DNA of 9,465 nucleotides from Rickettsiales bacterium (GCA_031289855.1 JAITOR010000052.1:1-9465), one strand, 5' to 3'. Positions 1 to 6,844 are shown, counted from the first letter of the stretch. Numbers and translations: made by a program. Notes: generated from the sequence alone by a model not told the origin.

Positions 1-1725
1 AATATTTTCACTTTCACCCCCCCCCCCCCCATTGTTTGCAACTTTGTTTTCTTGTGCATACAATAAAATATCTTTCGCCATTGGTGCTGCAGATCCACTT
101 CCACTTTCTCCAAATTCAGTTATCACAACAATTGCATATTCTGGTTCTTTAAAAGGCGCAAATGCCACAAACAATCCATGATTTTTCAATCTTGAAACAT
201 CAGATCCACTTTTTTGTAACATTTTCATTACTTCCTTGTTAACCACTTGTGCTGTACCAGTTTTTCCAGCCATTTCATAATCCTTTTTCCAAATTTTACT
301 CCAATAAGTAGTTCCACCTGGTTCATTTACAACCTTAAACATACCTTCTTTTACAATTTCTAAATTTTTTTTAGATGCCACTCTTATATCATTAACAAAT
401 AATTTTTTGTTATAATCTTGCGTGGCGCTATCCATTGTTATGTATGGTTTAATTGGATATCCTTCGTTTGCAATTCTTGCGGTCATAACAACTAATTCTA
501 ATGGAGTAACATTTAAAAATCCTTGTCCTATACTAATATTTGTAGTATCTCCTTTTACCCATACATCATTAAATCTTTGTTTTTTCCATTCCCTGTTTGG
601 TATGGTTCCTTTTTTTATATCCAATACATCCATTTCAAATTTTTCACCAAATCCAAATTTTGTAGCAGTTTCATAAATTTTATCAATTGTTGCAAATGAA
701 CCCACTTCATTTAAATAAATATTGCAAGAATGTTTGATTGCTCCAACTAAATTAAGATTTCCATGCCCTTTTTCTTTCCAACAATGTAAAATTCTATTTT
801 TATCTACTTTTTTCTCGCCCTTGCAGATAACTTTTTTTTCTGGATTCCAGCCACTTTCAAGTCCGGCAATTGCGGTTATAAGTTTAAAAGTTGAACCTGG
901 AGGATATAAGCCGCTCACGGCCTTATTTAATAATGGTTTTTTAACATCATTTATTAAAACATTCCAATAATTAACAACATTTTCATCATTTACTTTGTTT
1001 AAATCATATTTTGGATTAGAAAACATAGATAAAATTTCACCGGTTTTTACATTCATAACGATTATTGCGCCACTTACATTATTCATTCTTTTTTCTACAA
1101 ATTGTTGAAGTTTTAGGGATAAAGTTAGTTTTATATTTTTTCCAATTTTCGGTTCAACGGTTGACAATTGTCTTGTGGATTCTCCAAAAATATTTGTTTC
1201 ATATCTTATATAACCAGATTTACCCAATAAAATGGTGTTATAAATTTTCTCTATACCCCCTCTTCCAACCCTAAATTTTGGATGCATCAATAGTTCTTTT
1301 GGTAGTTTGTATTTTTTAAGTTCCTGTGAAGAAATTTTTGATGTATAACCAAGTATATGTGAAAAAGTGGTTGGATATATATAACTTCTAATGTATTCTT
1401 TTTCTATATTAATATCACTGTCATATAATTTAGCATTTATTTTCACTAATTCATTCCATTCTTTAATGTTATTTATTTTATTATCTCTTTTGATTAAATA
1501 ATTAAAATCATTTTCAACCAATTTATTTCCATCTCTATCAAAAATATATCCTCTTAAAGGTGGAATAATTATTTTTTTAATGGTATTATTGTATGATAAA
1601 TTTCTATAATATTCGTTGCTTATAATTGATAGACGATAAAGTTTAAACAATATAAATGTAAAAAATACAATAAACAATATAAATGTAAAAAATATCTTTT
1701 TATCAGAAGTATCATTATTTGCCAT
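1..1725 (-). CDS. mrdA: Penicillin-binding protein 2 (peptidoglycan D,D-transpeptidase), 3' end outside window
   Basis: The minus-strand frame is open from the ATG at 1725 to the window edge (575 codons, no stop). It encodes the cross-linking transpeptidase of the elongation (Rod) complex, anchored in the inner membrane with its catalytic part in the periplasm. Visible in order: a membrane anchor at about residues 11-29, the dimerisation-domain motif PPLRGYIFDRDG, the active-site S278-T-F-K281 in PPGSTFK, S333-C-N335 (SxN motif), the PBP2-type stretch IPNREWK..GDT..ISIGQGFLNVTPLEL, and K488-T-G-T (KTG box). The transpeptidase fold should end near residue 560. It is followed at once by five glycines (566-570) encoded by a 14-base G tract, so only a short tail lies outside the window. 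The start overlaps the zapA stop by 11 nt, which implies translational coupling. The GQGFLNVTPLE and EWK/GDT signatures favour PBP2 over FtsI. In many bacteria rodA lies next to mrdA and may lie to the left. Confidence 0.95.
   Translation of the reverse strand, partial: MANNDTSDKKIFFTFILFIVFFTFILFKLYRLSIISNEYYRNLSYNNTIKKIIIPPLRGYIFDRDGNKLVENDFNYLIKRDNKINNIKEWNELVKINAKLYDSDINIEKEYIRSYIYPTTFSHILGYTSKISSQELKKYKLPKELLMHPKFRVGRGGIEKIYNTILLGKSGYIRYETNIFGESTRQLSTVEPKIGKNIKLTLSLKLQQFVEKRMNNVSGAIIVMNVKTGEILSMFSNPKYDLNKVNDENVVNYWNVLINDVKKPLLNKAVSGLYPPGSTFKLITAIAGLESGWNPEKKVICKGEKKVDKNRILHCWKEKGHGNLNLVGAIKHSCNIYLNEVGSFATIDKIYETATKFGFGEKFEMDVLDIKKGTIPNREWKKQRFNDVWVKGDTTNISIGQGFLNVTPLELVVMTARIANEGYPIKPYITMDSATQDYNKKLFVNDIRVASKKNLEIVKEGMFKVVNEPGGTTYWSKIWKKDYEMAGKTGTAQVVNKEVMKMLQKSGSDVSRLKNHGLFVAFAPFKEPEYAIVVITEFGESGSGSAAPMAKDILLYAQENKVANNGGGGGESENI
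17..30. repeat. Homopolymer tract C14 (G14 on the mrdA coding strand)
   Basis: Fourteen consecutive C on the plus strand, read as four GGG codons plus the start of a GGT in mrdA. In DNA this AT-rich, where glycine is mostly GGA or GGT, such a run is not expected from codon use. At 14 G the frame stays open to the window edge. At 12 or 15 G the codon right after the tract becomes TGA; at 13 G the frame is open but different. The tract lies just past the transpeptidase domain, so slippage would change only the C-terminal tail. The exact length may also be affected by sequencing error. Confidence 0.95.
1644..1697. repeat. 27-bp tandem duplication in the mrdA membrane anchor
   Basis: Two adjacent 27-bp units (1644-1670 and 1671-1697) share their first 24 bases exactly and differ only in the last three. 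The period is nine codons, so the frame is kept. In the protein it duplicates FFTFILF at residues 12-18 and 21-27, which together form the single N-terminal transmembrane segment of MrdA. This looks like a recent in-frame tandem duplication. Confidence 0.9.
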
Positions 1726-2194
1726 TGTTAATATCCATTGTGAGTTTTTTAATAAAATCTATAATTTCGTTATAATCTTTAATTATTTCTTCCTCTTTTT
1801 CCTGTGAAAACTTATCCTCTGTTTGTGGCGAAGTTACTTGCAATTCTTTTGTTTTATTTTCTATAAATAAAGAACTCAAAATTAATTGATGAATTAAGTT
1901 TTTGGTATCTAATAAATCTTTTGAAGAATTTTTGATGCCTAAAAAAATTGGAGCAATTTTTTTTAAAAGCTGAATAATCTTGTTTTCAAAATTATCAAAT
2001 ATTTTATTTTCTTTATTTGAGTTGATTAATGTAACAATGAAAATTAATAACAAGTCATCAATTCCCGTTTGAAATCTCAAATTATTTATTTTTTTATTTA
2101 AAATGTTTGATATTTCTAAAAAAAGTTGTTCTTCCTCACTATTAATTTGTAAAGTGTGTTTTATGGTTCCAATAGCAATATTTAAATCTTTCAT
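1715..2194 (-). CDS. zapA: ZapA-like cell division protein with a long C-terminal tail
   Basis: The product (159 aa from the ATG at 2194) resembles ZapA, a small cytoplasmic protein that bundles FtsZ filaments at the division ring. The N-terminal half has the family layout: a short beta strand (LNIAIGTIKHTLQ), an acidic cluster (NSEEEQ, about 19-23), then ILNKKINNLRFQTGIDDLLLIFIVTLINSN, which matches the helix-loop-helix of ZapA. ZapA proteins are usually about 100-130 aa; here about 80 further residues follow, rich in K, E and I, with a charged QEKEEEIIKDYNEIIDFIKK end that could be helical or coiled coil. An in-frame ATG at 2215 would add seven residues. I prefer 2194 because ZapA proteins normally begin directly before the first strand; neither start has a Shine-Dalgarno. 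It is the first gene of a pair with mrdA (11-nt overlap). Family assignment is by motif reading only. Confidence 0.75.
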   Translation of the reverse strand: MKDLNIAIGTIKHTLQINSEEEQLFLEISNILNKKINNLRFQTGIDDLLLIFIVTLINSNKENKIFDNFENKIIQLLKKIAPIFLGIKNSSKDLLDTKNLIHQLILSSLFIENKTKELQVTSPQTEDKFSQEKEEEIIKDYNEIIDFIKKLTMDINNGK

Positions 2195-2250
2195 AAGATG
2201 AAGTATAAAAGGCATTTTATAAAAAACAATTTAATTTGATTTTTCATTAT

Positions 2251-2273
2251 TTGTAATTATTATTTAATTACAA
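2251..2273. promoter_or_regulatory. Perfect inverted repeat in the zapA/fabD divergent region
   Basis: TTGTAATTA (2251-2259) and TAATTACAA (2265-2273) are exact reverse complements separated by 5 nt. The repeat is nearly central between the divergent starts of zapA (2194 or 2215) and fabD (2288). The right arm overlaps TACAAT (2269-2274), a 5/6 match to a -10 hexamer for fabD, so a protein bound here could block that promoter. Operator function is inferred from position and symmetry only; in AT-rich DNA some palindromes arise by chance. Confidence 0.45.
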
Positions 2274-2287
2274 TAAAAGATAATAAT

Positions 2288-3232
2288 ATGAGCAAAGCAT
2301 TTGTATTTCCAGGACAAGGTTCGCAAGTAATTGGTATGGGAAAGGATTTTTTTAACAATTTTGATGTGGCAAAAAGAGTTTTTCAAGAGGTGGACGATAT
2401 TTTGAAATTTGGTCTATCTAATATTATTTTTGAAGGACCGCAGGAAATTTTAACTGATACTGAAAATGCACAACCAGCCATTATGTGCGTGTCAATTGCA
2501 ATTTTAAGGACATTGGAAAAGGAAAGTGGTAAAAAAATAAATGATTTATGTGATTATGTCGCGGGACATTCTTTGGGTGAATATACGGCACTTTGTGCAT
2601 CAGGAGCCTTGACTTTAAGTGATACGGCTAAATTATTAAAAATAAGAGGTAAAGCGTTTTCGGAAGCAACTTTAATGGAAGGTGGTGGAATGTGTGCTTT
2701 ACTTGGTGGAACAATAGAACAAGTGCAAAATTTTGTTGTAAATTTAAGGAATGGTGCAGATAAAGAATGTATTCAAATCGCGAATGATAATGCGAATGGG
2801 CAAGTTGTTATTAGTGGCAGTGATAGTTTAGTAAATAAGGCCGTTGAAATTGCAAAAGATGCAGGTTTTAAAAAGGCTGTAAAGTTAAATGTCAGCGGTG
2901 CATTTCATTCAAAATTAATGTCGTCAGCAGTTGATGTGATGCAAGATGCATTAAATGCAGTAAAAATCAATGTTCCATTGGTTAAATTTGTGTCAAATGT
3001 GGATGCAAGAATTACACAAGATGTTGATAGAGTTAAACAAAATTTATTGACCCAAATAAATAACACAGTTAGATGGCGAGAAACTATTCTATTATTTGAA
3101 AAAGAAGGAGTGTCAAAAATTGTTGAATTTGGCAACAAAACACTTGCACCAATGGTGGGAAGAACAGTGAAAGATGTTAATATTGAAGCGATGACTGTAA
3201 GTAATGTTGAAGAATTGAAGTTAATTGTTTAA
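2288..3232 (+). CDS. fabD: Malonyl-CoA:acyl-carrier-protein transacylase
   Basis: FabD moves the malonyl group from CoA to acyl carrier protein, giving the extender unit of type II fatty acid synthesis in the cytoplasm. The 314-aa length is normal for the family. Key features are FPGQGSQ at residues 7-13 (Q11 forms part of the oxyanion hole), the nucleophile S95 in GHSLGEY (93-99), R120 in KIRGKAF (malonyl carboxylate binding) and H207 in SGAFHSKLM (catalytic histidine). NDNANGQVVISG and the C-terminal VEFGNKTLAPMV are also typical. The start is an ATG with no Shine-Dalgarno, about 14 nt after a TACAAT box. It is transcribed away from zapA-mrdA. No other fab gene is in the window, so it stands alone or leads into the small ORF and lptB downstream. 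Confidence 0.97.
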   Translation: MSKAFVFPGQGSQVIGMGKDFFNNFDVAKRVFQEVDDILKFGLSNIIFEGPQEILTDTENAQPAIMCVSIAILRTLEKESGKKINDLCDYVAGHSLGEYTALCASGALTLSDTAKLLKIRGKAFSEATLMEGGGMCALLGGTIEQVQNFVVNLRNGADKECIQIANDNANGQVVISGSDSLVNKAVEIAKDAGFKKAVKLNVSGAFHSKLMSSAVDVMQDALNAVKINVPLVKFVSNVDARITQDVDRVKQNLLTQINNTVRWRETILLFEKEGVSKIVEFGNKTLAPMVGRTVKDVNIEAMTVSNVEELKLIV

Positions 3233-3247
3233 TTCGTTTATTTTGCA

Positions 3248-3505
3248 ATGAAAATTTATTTTCTTTTTGTACTTCCATCATTATCATTCTTATTGTATAA
3301 TTGTTTTATGAGAATAATATTATTAAAAAACGAGAATGAAATGGAAATTATTGAAACAAAAATAATTAAAAACACATATTTAAAATATAATTTTACTTTT
3401 ATTTTTAATAAATTACCATACATAATGTATGAAAGATTTTTTGCATATTTTTTTTACATATTACTACGAAATAAAAAATTTTACAAAAAGGATAATGATG
3501 GTTGA
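3248..3505 (+). CDS. Small hypothetical membrane protein upstream of lptB
   Basis: This 85-codon ORF fills almost all of the fabD-lptB gap. Its frame is open from the fabD stop codon itself (3230-3232) to the TGA at 3503-3505. The region is extremely AT-rich, where stop codons should be frequent, so a frame this long is more than I would expect by chance. The predicted product starts with a hydrophobic stretch (KIYFLFVLPSLSFLLYN, about 2-18) and has a second aromatic, hydrophobic region near 47-73, ending in a basic tail. Its stop lies inside the start of lptB, overlapping by 8 nt (or 11 nt if lptB starts at 3495), the same kind of junction as zapA/mrdA and obgE/rnhA. I do not recognise it. 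Its place upstream of lptB is where lptC/lptA sit in many alphaproteobacteria, but it is too short and shows no jelly-roll pattern. It could be a remnant or chance. Confidence 0.33.
   Translation: MKIYFLFVLPSLSFLLYNCFMRIILLKNENEMEIIETKIIKNTYLKYNFTFIFNKLPYIMYERFFAYFFYILLRNKKFYKKDNDG
3417..3431. promoter_or_regulatory. Short palindrome upstream of lptB
   Basis: CATACAT and ATGTATG are exact reverse complements around one central A, about 65 nt before the lptB start. It could be an operator or a small hairpin, but it also lies inside the small ORF and 7-bp arms occur by chance in AT-rich DNA. Confidence 0.2.
3485..3492 (+). promoter_or_regulatory. Ribosome binding site that decides the lptB start
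   Basis: AAAAAGGA is one of only two good Shine-Dalgarno sequences in the window. It leaves 5 nt before the ATG at 3498 and only 2 nt before the ATG at 3495, which favours 3498. It rules against the upstream in-frame ATG at 3429, which would add a poorly conserved extension. Confidence 0.7.
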
Positions 3506-4226
3506 CAAAATAGAAGTAAAAAATATTAAGAAAAGTTATGGCACAAAACTTGTTTTGAGAGATGTAAATTTGAGTATAAAAAACGGAGAAGTGGTGGGGT
3601 TATTGGGTCCAAATGGGGCAGGGAAAACTACACTTTTTTACATAATAGTGGGTTTGATTAAAGCCAATGATGGACAAATTTTATATAACAATAATGACAT
3701 AATACATCTACCAATGTATGAGCGAGCAAAACAAGGAATTGGTTATTTACCACAAGAAAATTCCATATTCAAAGGTCTGTCGGTGGAGGAAAATATTTTA
3801 GCTGTTTTAGAGATAAAATTCAAAAATAAAAAGGAGCGAGTTAAGAGATTGCTAAATTTATTAAAGGAGTTTTCAATAGAACATTTAAGAAAAACACCAG
3901 CATTGGCATTATCCGGTGGTGAAAGGAGAAGAGTAGAAATTGCAAGAGCATTGGCAAATGAACCGAAATTCATTTTATTAGACGAACCTTTTGCTGGTGT
4001 AGATCCAATCGCTGTGAATGACATTATGCAGGTGGTGAAACATTTAAAATCAATGGGAATTGGTGTTTTGATAACCGACCACAACGTTCGAGAAACACTG
4101 AGTATTGTGGATAAGGCTTACATTGTGTATGATGGGCAAATTTTAGCCTCAGGAAATCCTGATGAAATTAAAGCAAATGATAATGTTAGAAGGATATATT
4201 TAGGTGAAAATTTTAAATATTATTGA
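3498..4226 (+). CDS. lptB: LPS export system ATP-binding protein LptB
   Basis: LptB is the cytoplasmic ATPase that, as a dimer with LptF and LptG, powers extraction of lipopolysaccharide from the inner membrane into the LptC-LptA bridge. The 242-aa product has all ABC motifs: Walker A GPNGAGKT (37-44), Q-loop Q86 in LPQEN, signature LSGGE (138-142), Walker B FILLDE (158-163) and H-loop H195 in ITDHNVRETL. PFAGVDPIAV after Walker B and the C-terminal VRRIYLGENF are specific to LptB rather than to amino-acid transporter ATPases. I start it at 3498 because of the Shine-Dalgarno; 3495 is an adjacent alternative and gives a length equally close to the usual 240 or so. lptA and lptC are not in the window, so the usual cluster is broken up. 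Its stop is one base from that of the convergent gpmI, so there is no room for a terminator between them. Confidence 0.95.
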   Translation: MVDKIEVKNIKKSYGTKLVLRDVNLSIKNGEVVGLLGPNGAGKTTLFYIIVGLIKANDGQILYNNNDIIHLPMYERAKQGIGYLPQENSIFKGLSVEENILAVLEIKFKNKKERVKRLLNLLKEFSIEHLRKTPALALSGGERRRVEIARALANEPKFILLDEPFAGVDPIAVNDIMQVVKHLKSMGIGVLITDHNVRETLSIVDKAYIVYDGQILASGNPDEIKANDNVRRIYLGENFKYY

Positions 4227-4227
4227 A

Positions 4228-5709
4228 CTATTTGATTAAAATCTTTCCTGTCATTTCTTTTGGTGGTTCTATCCCCATAGTTTTTAAAATTGTAGGTGCG
4301 ATATCACATAGACTTCCATCACTCAATTTTCCTTCTTGTCCTATCATGATAAAAGGTACGGGATTTGTGGTGTGAGCCGTAAAAGGTTGATTTGTTTTAT
4401 CATCAAACATTTTTTCAACATTACCGTGGTCGGCAGTTATGAAGATTATACCATTTTTTTCTTGAACTTTTTTAACAATTTCACCCACATCTTTATCGAC
4501 CTCCTCACAGGCCTTTACGGCTGCATCCATAATTCCAGTATGTCCCACCATGTCGGTATTAGCAAAATTTACAACTATTAGATTGTAATTACTATCTAAA
4601 GCATCCAAAACGCTTTGTTTTACATTTGGTGCTGACATTTCAGGTTGTAAATCATAGGTTGCAACCTTTGGAGAAGGCACAATTTTTCTATCCTCACCTT
4701 CAAATTGTTTTTCAATTCCACCATTAAAAAAGAATGTTACATGTGGATATTTTTCAGTTTCAGCCGTTCTGTATTGTTTTAAGCCATTGTTCGCAATTAC
4801 TTCTCCAAGTGAATTTTTAATTTCATCAGGTGTGTAAATTGTCGATAAATATGTGCTATGTTCCTCACTATACTCCGTTAATTGTCCTTTTACAGACCAA
4901 TTCACCAATTTTCTTTCAAAACCTTTAAAATTTGGACTTGCTAATACTTCTGTAATTTGCCTTGCTCTATCAGCTCTAAAATTACAAAATATAAAACCAT
5001 CACCTTCTGCAACCCCTTTATAATCTCCTAATATAGATGGCACAACAAATTCATCTGTTATATTGTTTTCGTAAGCATTGTCTATAACATCCTTTGCGGT
5101 TTTAAAATTATTACCTTTGCCATTTATTATTGCATCATAATGTTTTTGCACCCTATCCCAATTTTTATCCCTATCCATACCATAATATCTGCCACCAATT
5201 GTAGCAATGTCAATATCATTAACTTTTGGTAAAAAATCCAATGCTGATTTTTGTGCCACATCTCTACCATCTAAAATTGCATGCAATTTAACTTTTACAC
5301 CCAATTTTTGAAATGTATGAGCGATTGAAATTATATGATTAATATGAGAATGAACCCCTCCGTCACTCAATAAACCTATCAAATGTAATGTTCCTTTTAG
5401 ATTTTTTATGATATCTTTTACTATTGGCCTTGAAGCAAGTGTATCGTTTTTTACATCCTTATTTATCATTGGGAGAGATTGCAAAACAACTCTTCCGGCA
5501 CCGATATTTGTGTGTCCCACCTCACTATTTCCCATTTGACCATCGGGGAGCCCAACAAATTCGCCACTTGCTTGAAGTTGTGAATTGGCATAGACTTTTA
5601 AATAAGAATCGTAGTTAGGTGTTTTTGCTTTTGCGATTGCAGAATATTTTTCATCAGTTGGAATTCCCCAACCATCAAGAATACATAGAACAACAGGTTT
5701 TTTTGTCAT
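4228..5709 (-). CDS. gpmI: 2,3-bisphosphoglycerate-independent phosphoglycerate mutase
   Basis: This enzyme interconverts 3- and 2-phosphoglycerate in lower glycolysis and gluconeogenesis, using two Mn2+ ions and a phosphoserine intermediate. The length of 493 aa is slightly below the usual 500-515. Visible residues include D12 in LDGWG, the nucleophile S62 in GQMGNSEVGHTNIGAGR, H120 in GGVHSH, R149-D150, the GRYYGMDRDKNW segment (173-184), R245 and R248 in FRADR, K320 in TEKYPHVTFFFNGG, D386 and H390 in NTDMVGH, D427-H428 in TADHGN, and H446 in TAHTTNPVP. The full set of metal and substrate ligands is therefore present and the enzyme should be active. The start is an ATG without Shine-Dalgarno. 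It is divergent from the outer-membrane protein gene; a TTGCAA-N16-TATCAT pair (5765 down to 5738) could be its promoter. Confidence 0.97.
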   Translation of the reverse strand: MTKKPVVLCILDGWGIPTDEKYSAIAKAKTPNYDSYLKVYANSQLQASGEFVGLPDGQMGNSEVGHTNIGAGRVVLQSLPMINKDVKNDTLASRPIVKDIIKNLKGTLHLIGLLSDGGVHSHINHIISIAHTFQKLGVKVKLHAILDGRDVAQKSALDFLPKVNDIDIATIGGRYYGMDRDKNWDRVQKHYDAIINGKGNNFKTAKDVIDNAYENNITDEFVVPSILGDYKGVAEGDGFIFCNFRADRARQITEVLASPNFKGFERKLVNWSVKGQLTEYSEEHSTYLSTIYTPDEIKNSLGEVIANNGLKQYRTAETEKYPHVTFFFNGGIEKQFEGEDRKIVPSPKVATYDLQPEMSAPNVKQSVLDALDSNYNLIVVNFANTDMVGHTGIMDAAVKACEEVDKDVGEIVKKVQEKNGIIFITADHGNVEKMFDDKTNQPFTAHTTNPVPFIMIGQEGKLSDGSLCDIAPTILKTMGIEPPKEMTGKILIK

Positions 5710-5737
5710 AAGTAAAAAATTTATTTATTTAATTAAT

Positions 5738-5787
5738 ATGATAATATGTATTTTTAAAATTGCAATTTAATATAAAACATGTAATAT
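5738..5787. promoter_or_regulatory. Divergent promoter region with palindrome AAATTGCAATTT (gpmI / outer-membrane protein)
   Basis: The 12-bp palindrome lies at 5757-5768. Its central TTGCAA (5760-5765) reads the same on both strands. To the right, 16 nt lead to TAATAT (5782-5787), a -10 candidate that would start transcription at or next to the ATG at 5795. To the left, 16 nt lead to TATCAT (5743-5738 on the minus strand), a -10 candidate for gpmI with a leader of about 20 nt. TTGCAA matches the -35 consensus at 4 of 6 positions. The same palindrome occurs between obgE and kdsA. Alternatively it is a binding site for a dimeric regulator. Confidence 0.4.
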
Positions 5788-5794
5788 TTAGACA

Positions 5795-6823
5795 ATGGGA
5801 GCGTTGTTTAAATTTTTATTATTATTGTTTTTGTTGAATGTAACGAATATAAATGCAGCAACAAGATTATTTTATCCTGACGGCTTAAAAACCGAGTCTT
5901 TGAATAAGGATGATGAAGCGAAATTTAGTTCAGCCAATAATACGGAAGATGGTATACCGAATCAATACAAAGGAGAATTAAAATATACGGAAGTTGAACC
6001 GGAATCAAGATTGGATGAAGGACATATAGTTATACATTTTGGATCTAACATGAGTTATGTGCCAACAATAAAAATAAAGGCAAAGGATGAAATTTCTGGT
6101 GATCATTTCCATTCTTCACAGAATTGGAAAATGTCAAAATCATTGACGGATATGTATTTTTCATATAATTTTGGTATTGGTTTATATTGGTTAAATGGTT
6201 TAATAATTGAATTTGAATATTCACAAACAATGCTTGATATCATTACATTTACCGACAATTTTGATAAAATTGAAATTTCCTCAGATGATGGCACTAGCAA
6301 AAAAATACCATTTAATGAATATTTACAAACGGGAGCTGTATTGGAAACAATGAATGGTATTGAAATATTAAAAGGAAATACTGCTCCTTTGCTTGAATTG
6401 AATATAAAATCGTATTTTTTGAATGTTACCATGGAGCAGACTGTGCCAAAGGATAGAATTAGACCATATTTTGGTTTTGGATTTGGATTTTCTGATGCAA
6501 GAATAGTGAATTTAGTTGGGGATACTGGAAAACTTATTCCATCGGGGCAAATTTTTGTTGGTTTTGTGTATCCATTATCGGAGGGAAAGGCGAATTTATA
6601 TTTTGGATATAAAGGGTTTTTTATGACAAAAATAAAGAAAAAGTTTACAAGAGTTGTTAAGGGATCTTGTGATGGAACGGATGGTTCTGGTTTTGAATCT
6701 GTAACTTGTGGGGGGGGGATTGATTTTGAGGGTACCATTTATAATCCCGAATTTGAAACGACAGAACATGAATATAATTTTTCTTCTCATAATTTTAATG
6801 TAACATCAAGGTTCTTTTTTTAA
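5795..6823 (+). CDS. Outer-membrane beta-barrel surface protein, Msp4/P44-like
   Basis: The 342-aa product starts with a signal peptide (hydrophobic core at residues 7-16, cleavage probably after A21 in NINA) and ends in phenylalanine (NVTSRFFF), as expected of a barrel protein folded by the Bam complex. Alternating hydrophobic/polar strands appear throughout, for example DMYFSYNFGIGLYWLNGLIIEF. The C-terminal half has the order seen in rickettsial surface antigens of the Surface_Ag_2 type: a strand (SYFLNVTME), RIRPYFGFGFGFS, then ANLYFGYKGFF, then a final HNFNVTSRF strand. It is longer than the usual 250-300 aa. A loop near the C-terminus carries two cysteines (C292, C305) and a GGG at 306-308 encoded by a G9 tract. 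There is no Shine-Dalgarno before the ATG. It probably faces the host or environment. Family membership is inferred from pattern, not from a search; an opacity-like barrel of another family is possible. Confidence 0.88.
   Translation: MGALFKFLLLLFLLNVTNINAATRLFYPDGLKTESLNKDDEAKFSSANNTEDGIPNQYKGELKYTEVEPESRLDEGHIVIHFGSNMSYVPTIKIKAKDEISGDHFHSSQNWKMSKSLTDMYFSYNFGIGLYWLNGLIIEFEYSQTMLDIITFTDNFDKIEISSDDGTSKKIPFNEYLQTGAVLETMNGIEILKGNTAPLLELNIKSYFLNVTMEQTVPKDRIRPYFGFGFGFSDARIVNLVGDTGKLIPSGQIFVGFVYPLSEGKANLYFGYKGFFMTKIKKKFTRVVKGSCDGTDGSGFESVTCGGGIDFEGTIYNPEFETTEHEYNFSSHNFNVTSRFFF
6710..6718. repeat. Homopolymer tract G9 in the outer-membrane protein gene
   Basis: Nine consecutive G encode glycines 306-308, directly after C305. 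At 9 G the gene is intact. With 10 G the reading becomes GAT-TGA just after the tract, truncating at 6721-6723. With 8 G a wrong frame runs to a TAA at 6801-6803. Either single-base change removes the final strand and terminal phenylalanine needed for outer-membrane insertion. The tract would therefore work as an on/off switch, with the assembled copy in the ON state. Confidence 0.95.
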
Positions 6824-6844
6824 TTTTTTCTCGATTAACTTTAC

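Noticed and set aside
1..1725. FtsI (PBP3) as the identity of the left-hand gene
   Set aside because: The EWK...GDT...GQGFLNVTPLE stretch and the N-terminal layout fit PBP2 better.
3429..3497. ATG at 3429 as the lptB start
   Set aside because: The 23 added residues are aromatic and lysine-rich and not part of the ABC domain; the AAAAAGGA at 3485-3492 points to 3498 (or 3495).
6103..6738. A 211-codon open frame antisense to the outer-membrane protein gene
   Set aside because: It lies wholly inside a gene with signal peptide, barrel pattern and terminal Phe; its own product has no recognisable motif, and such mirror frames are common where stop-rich codons are rare on one strand.
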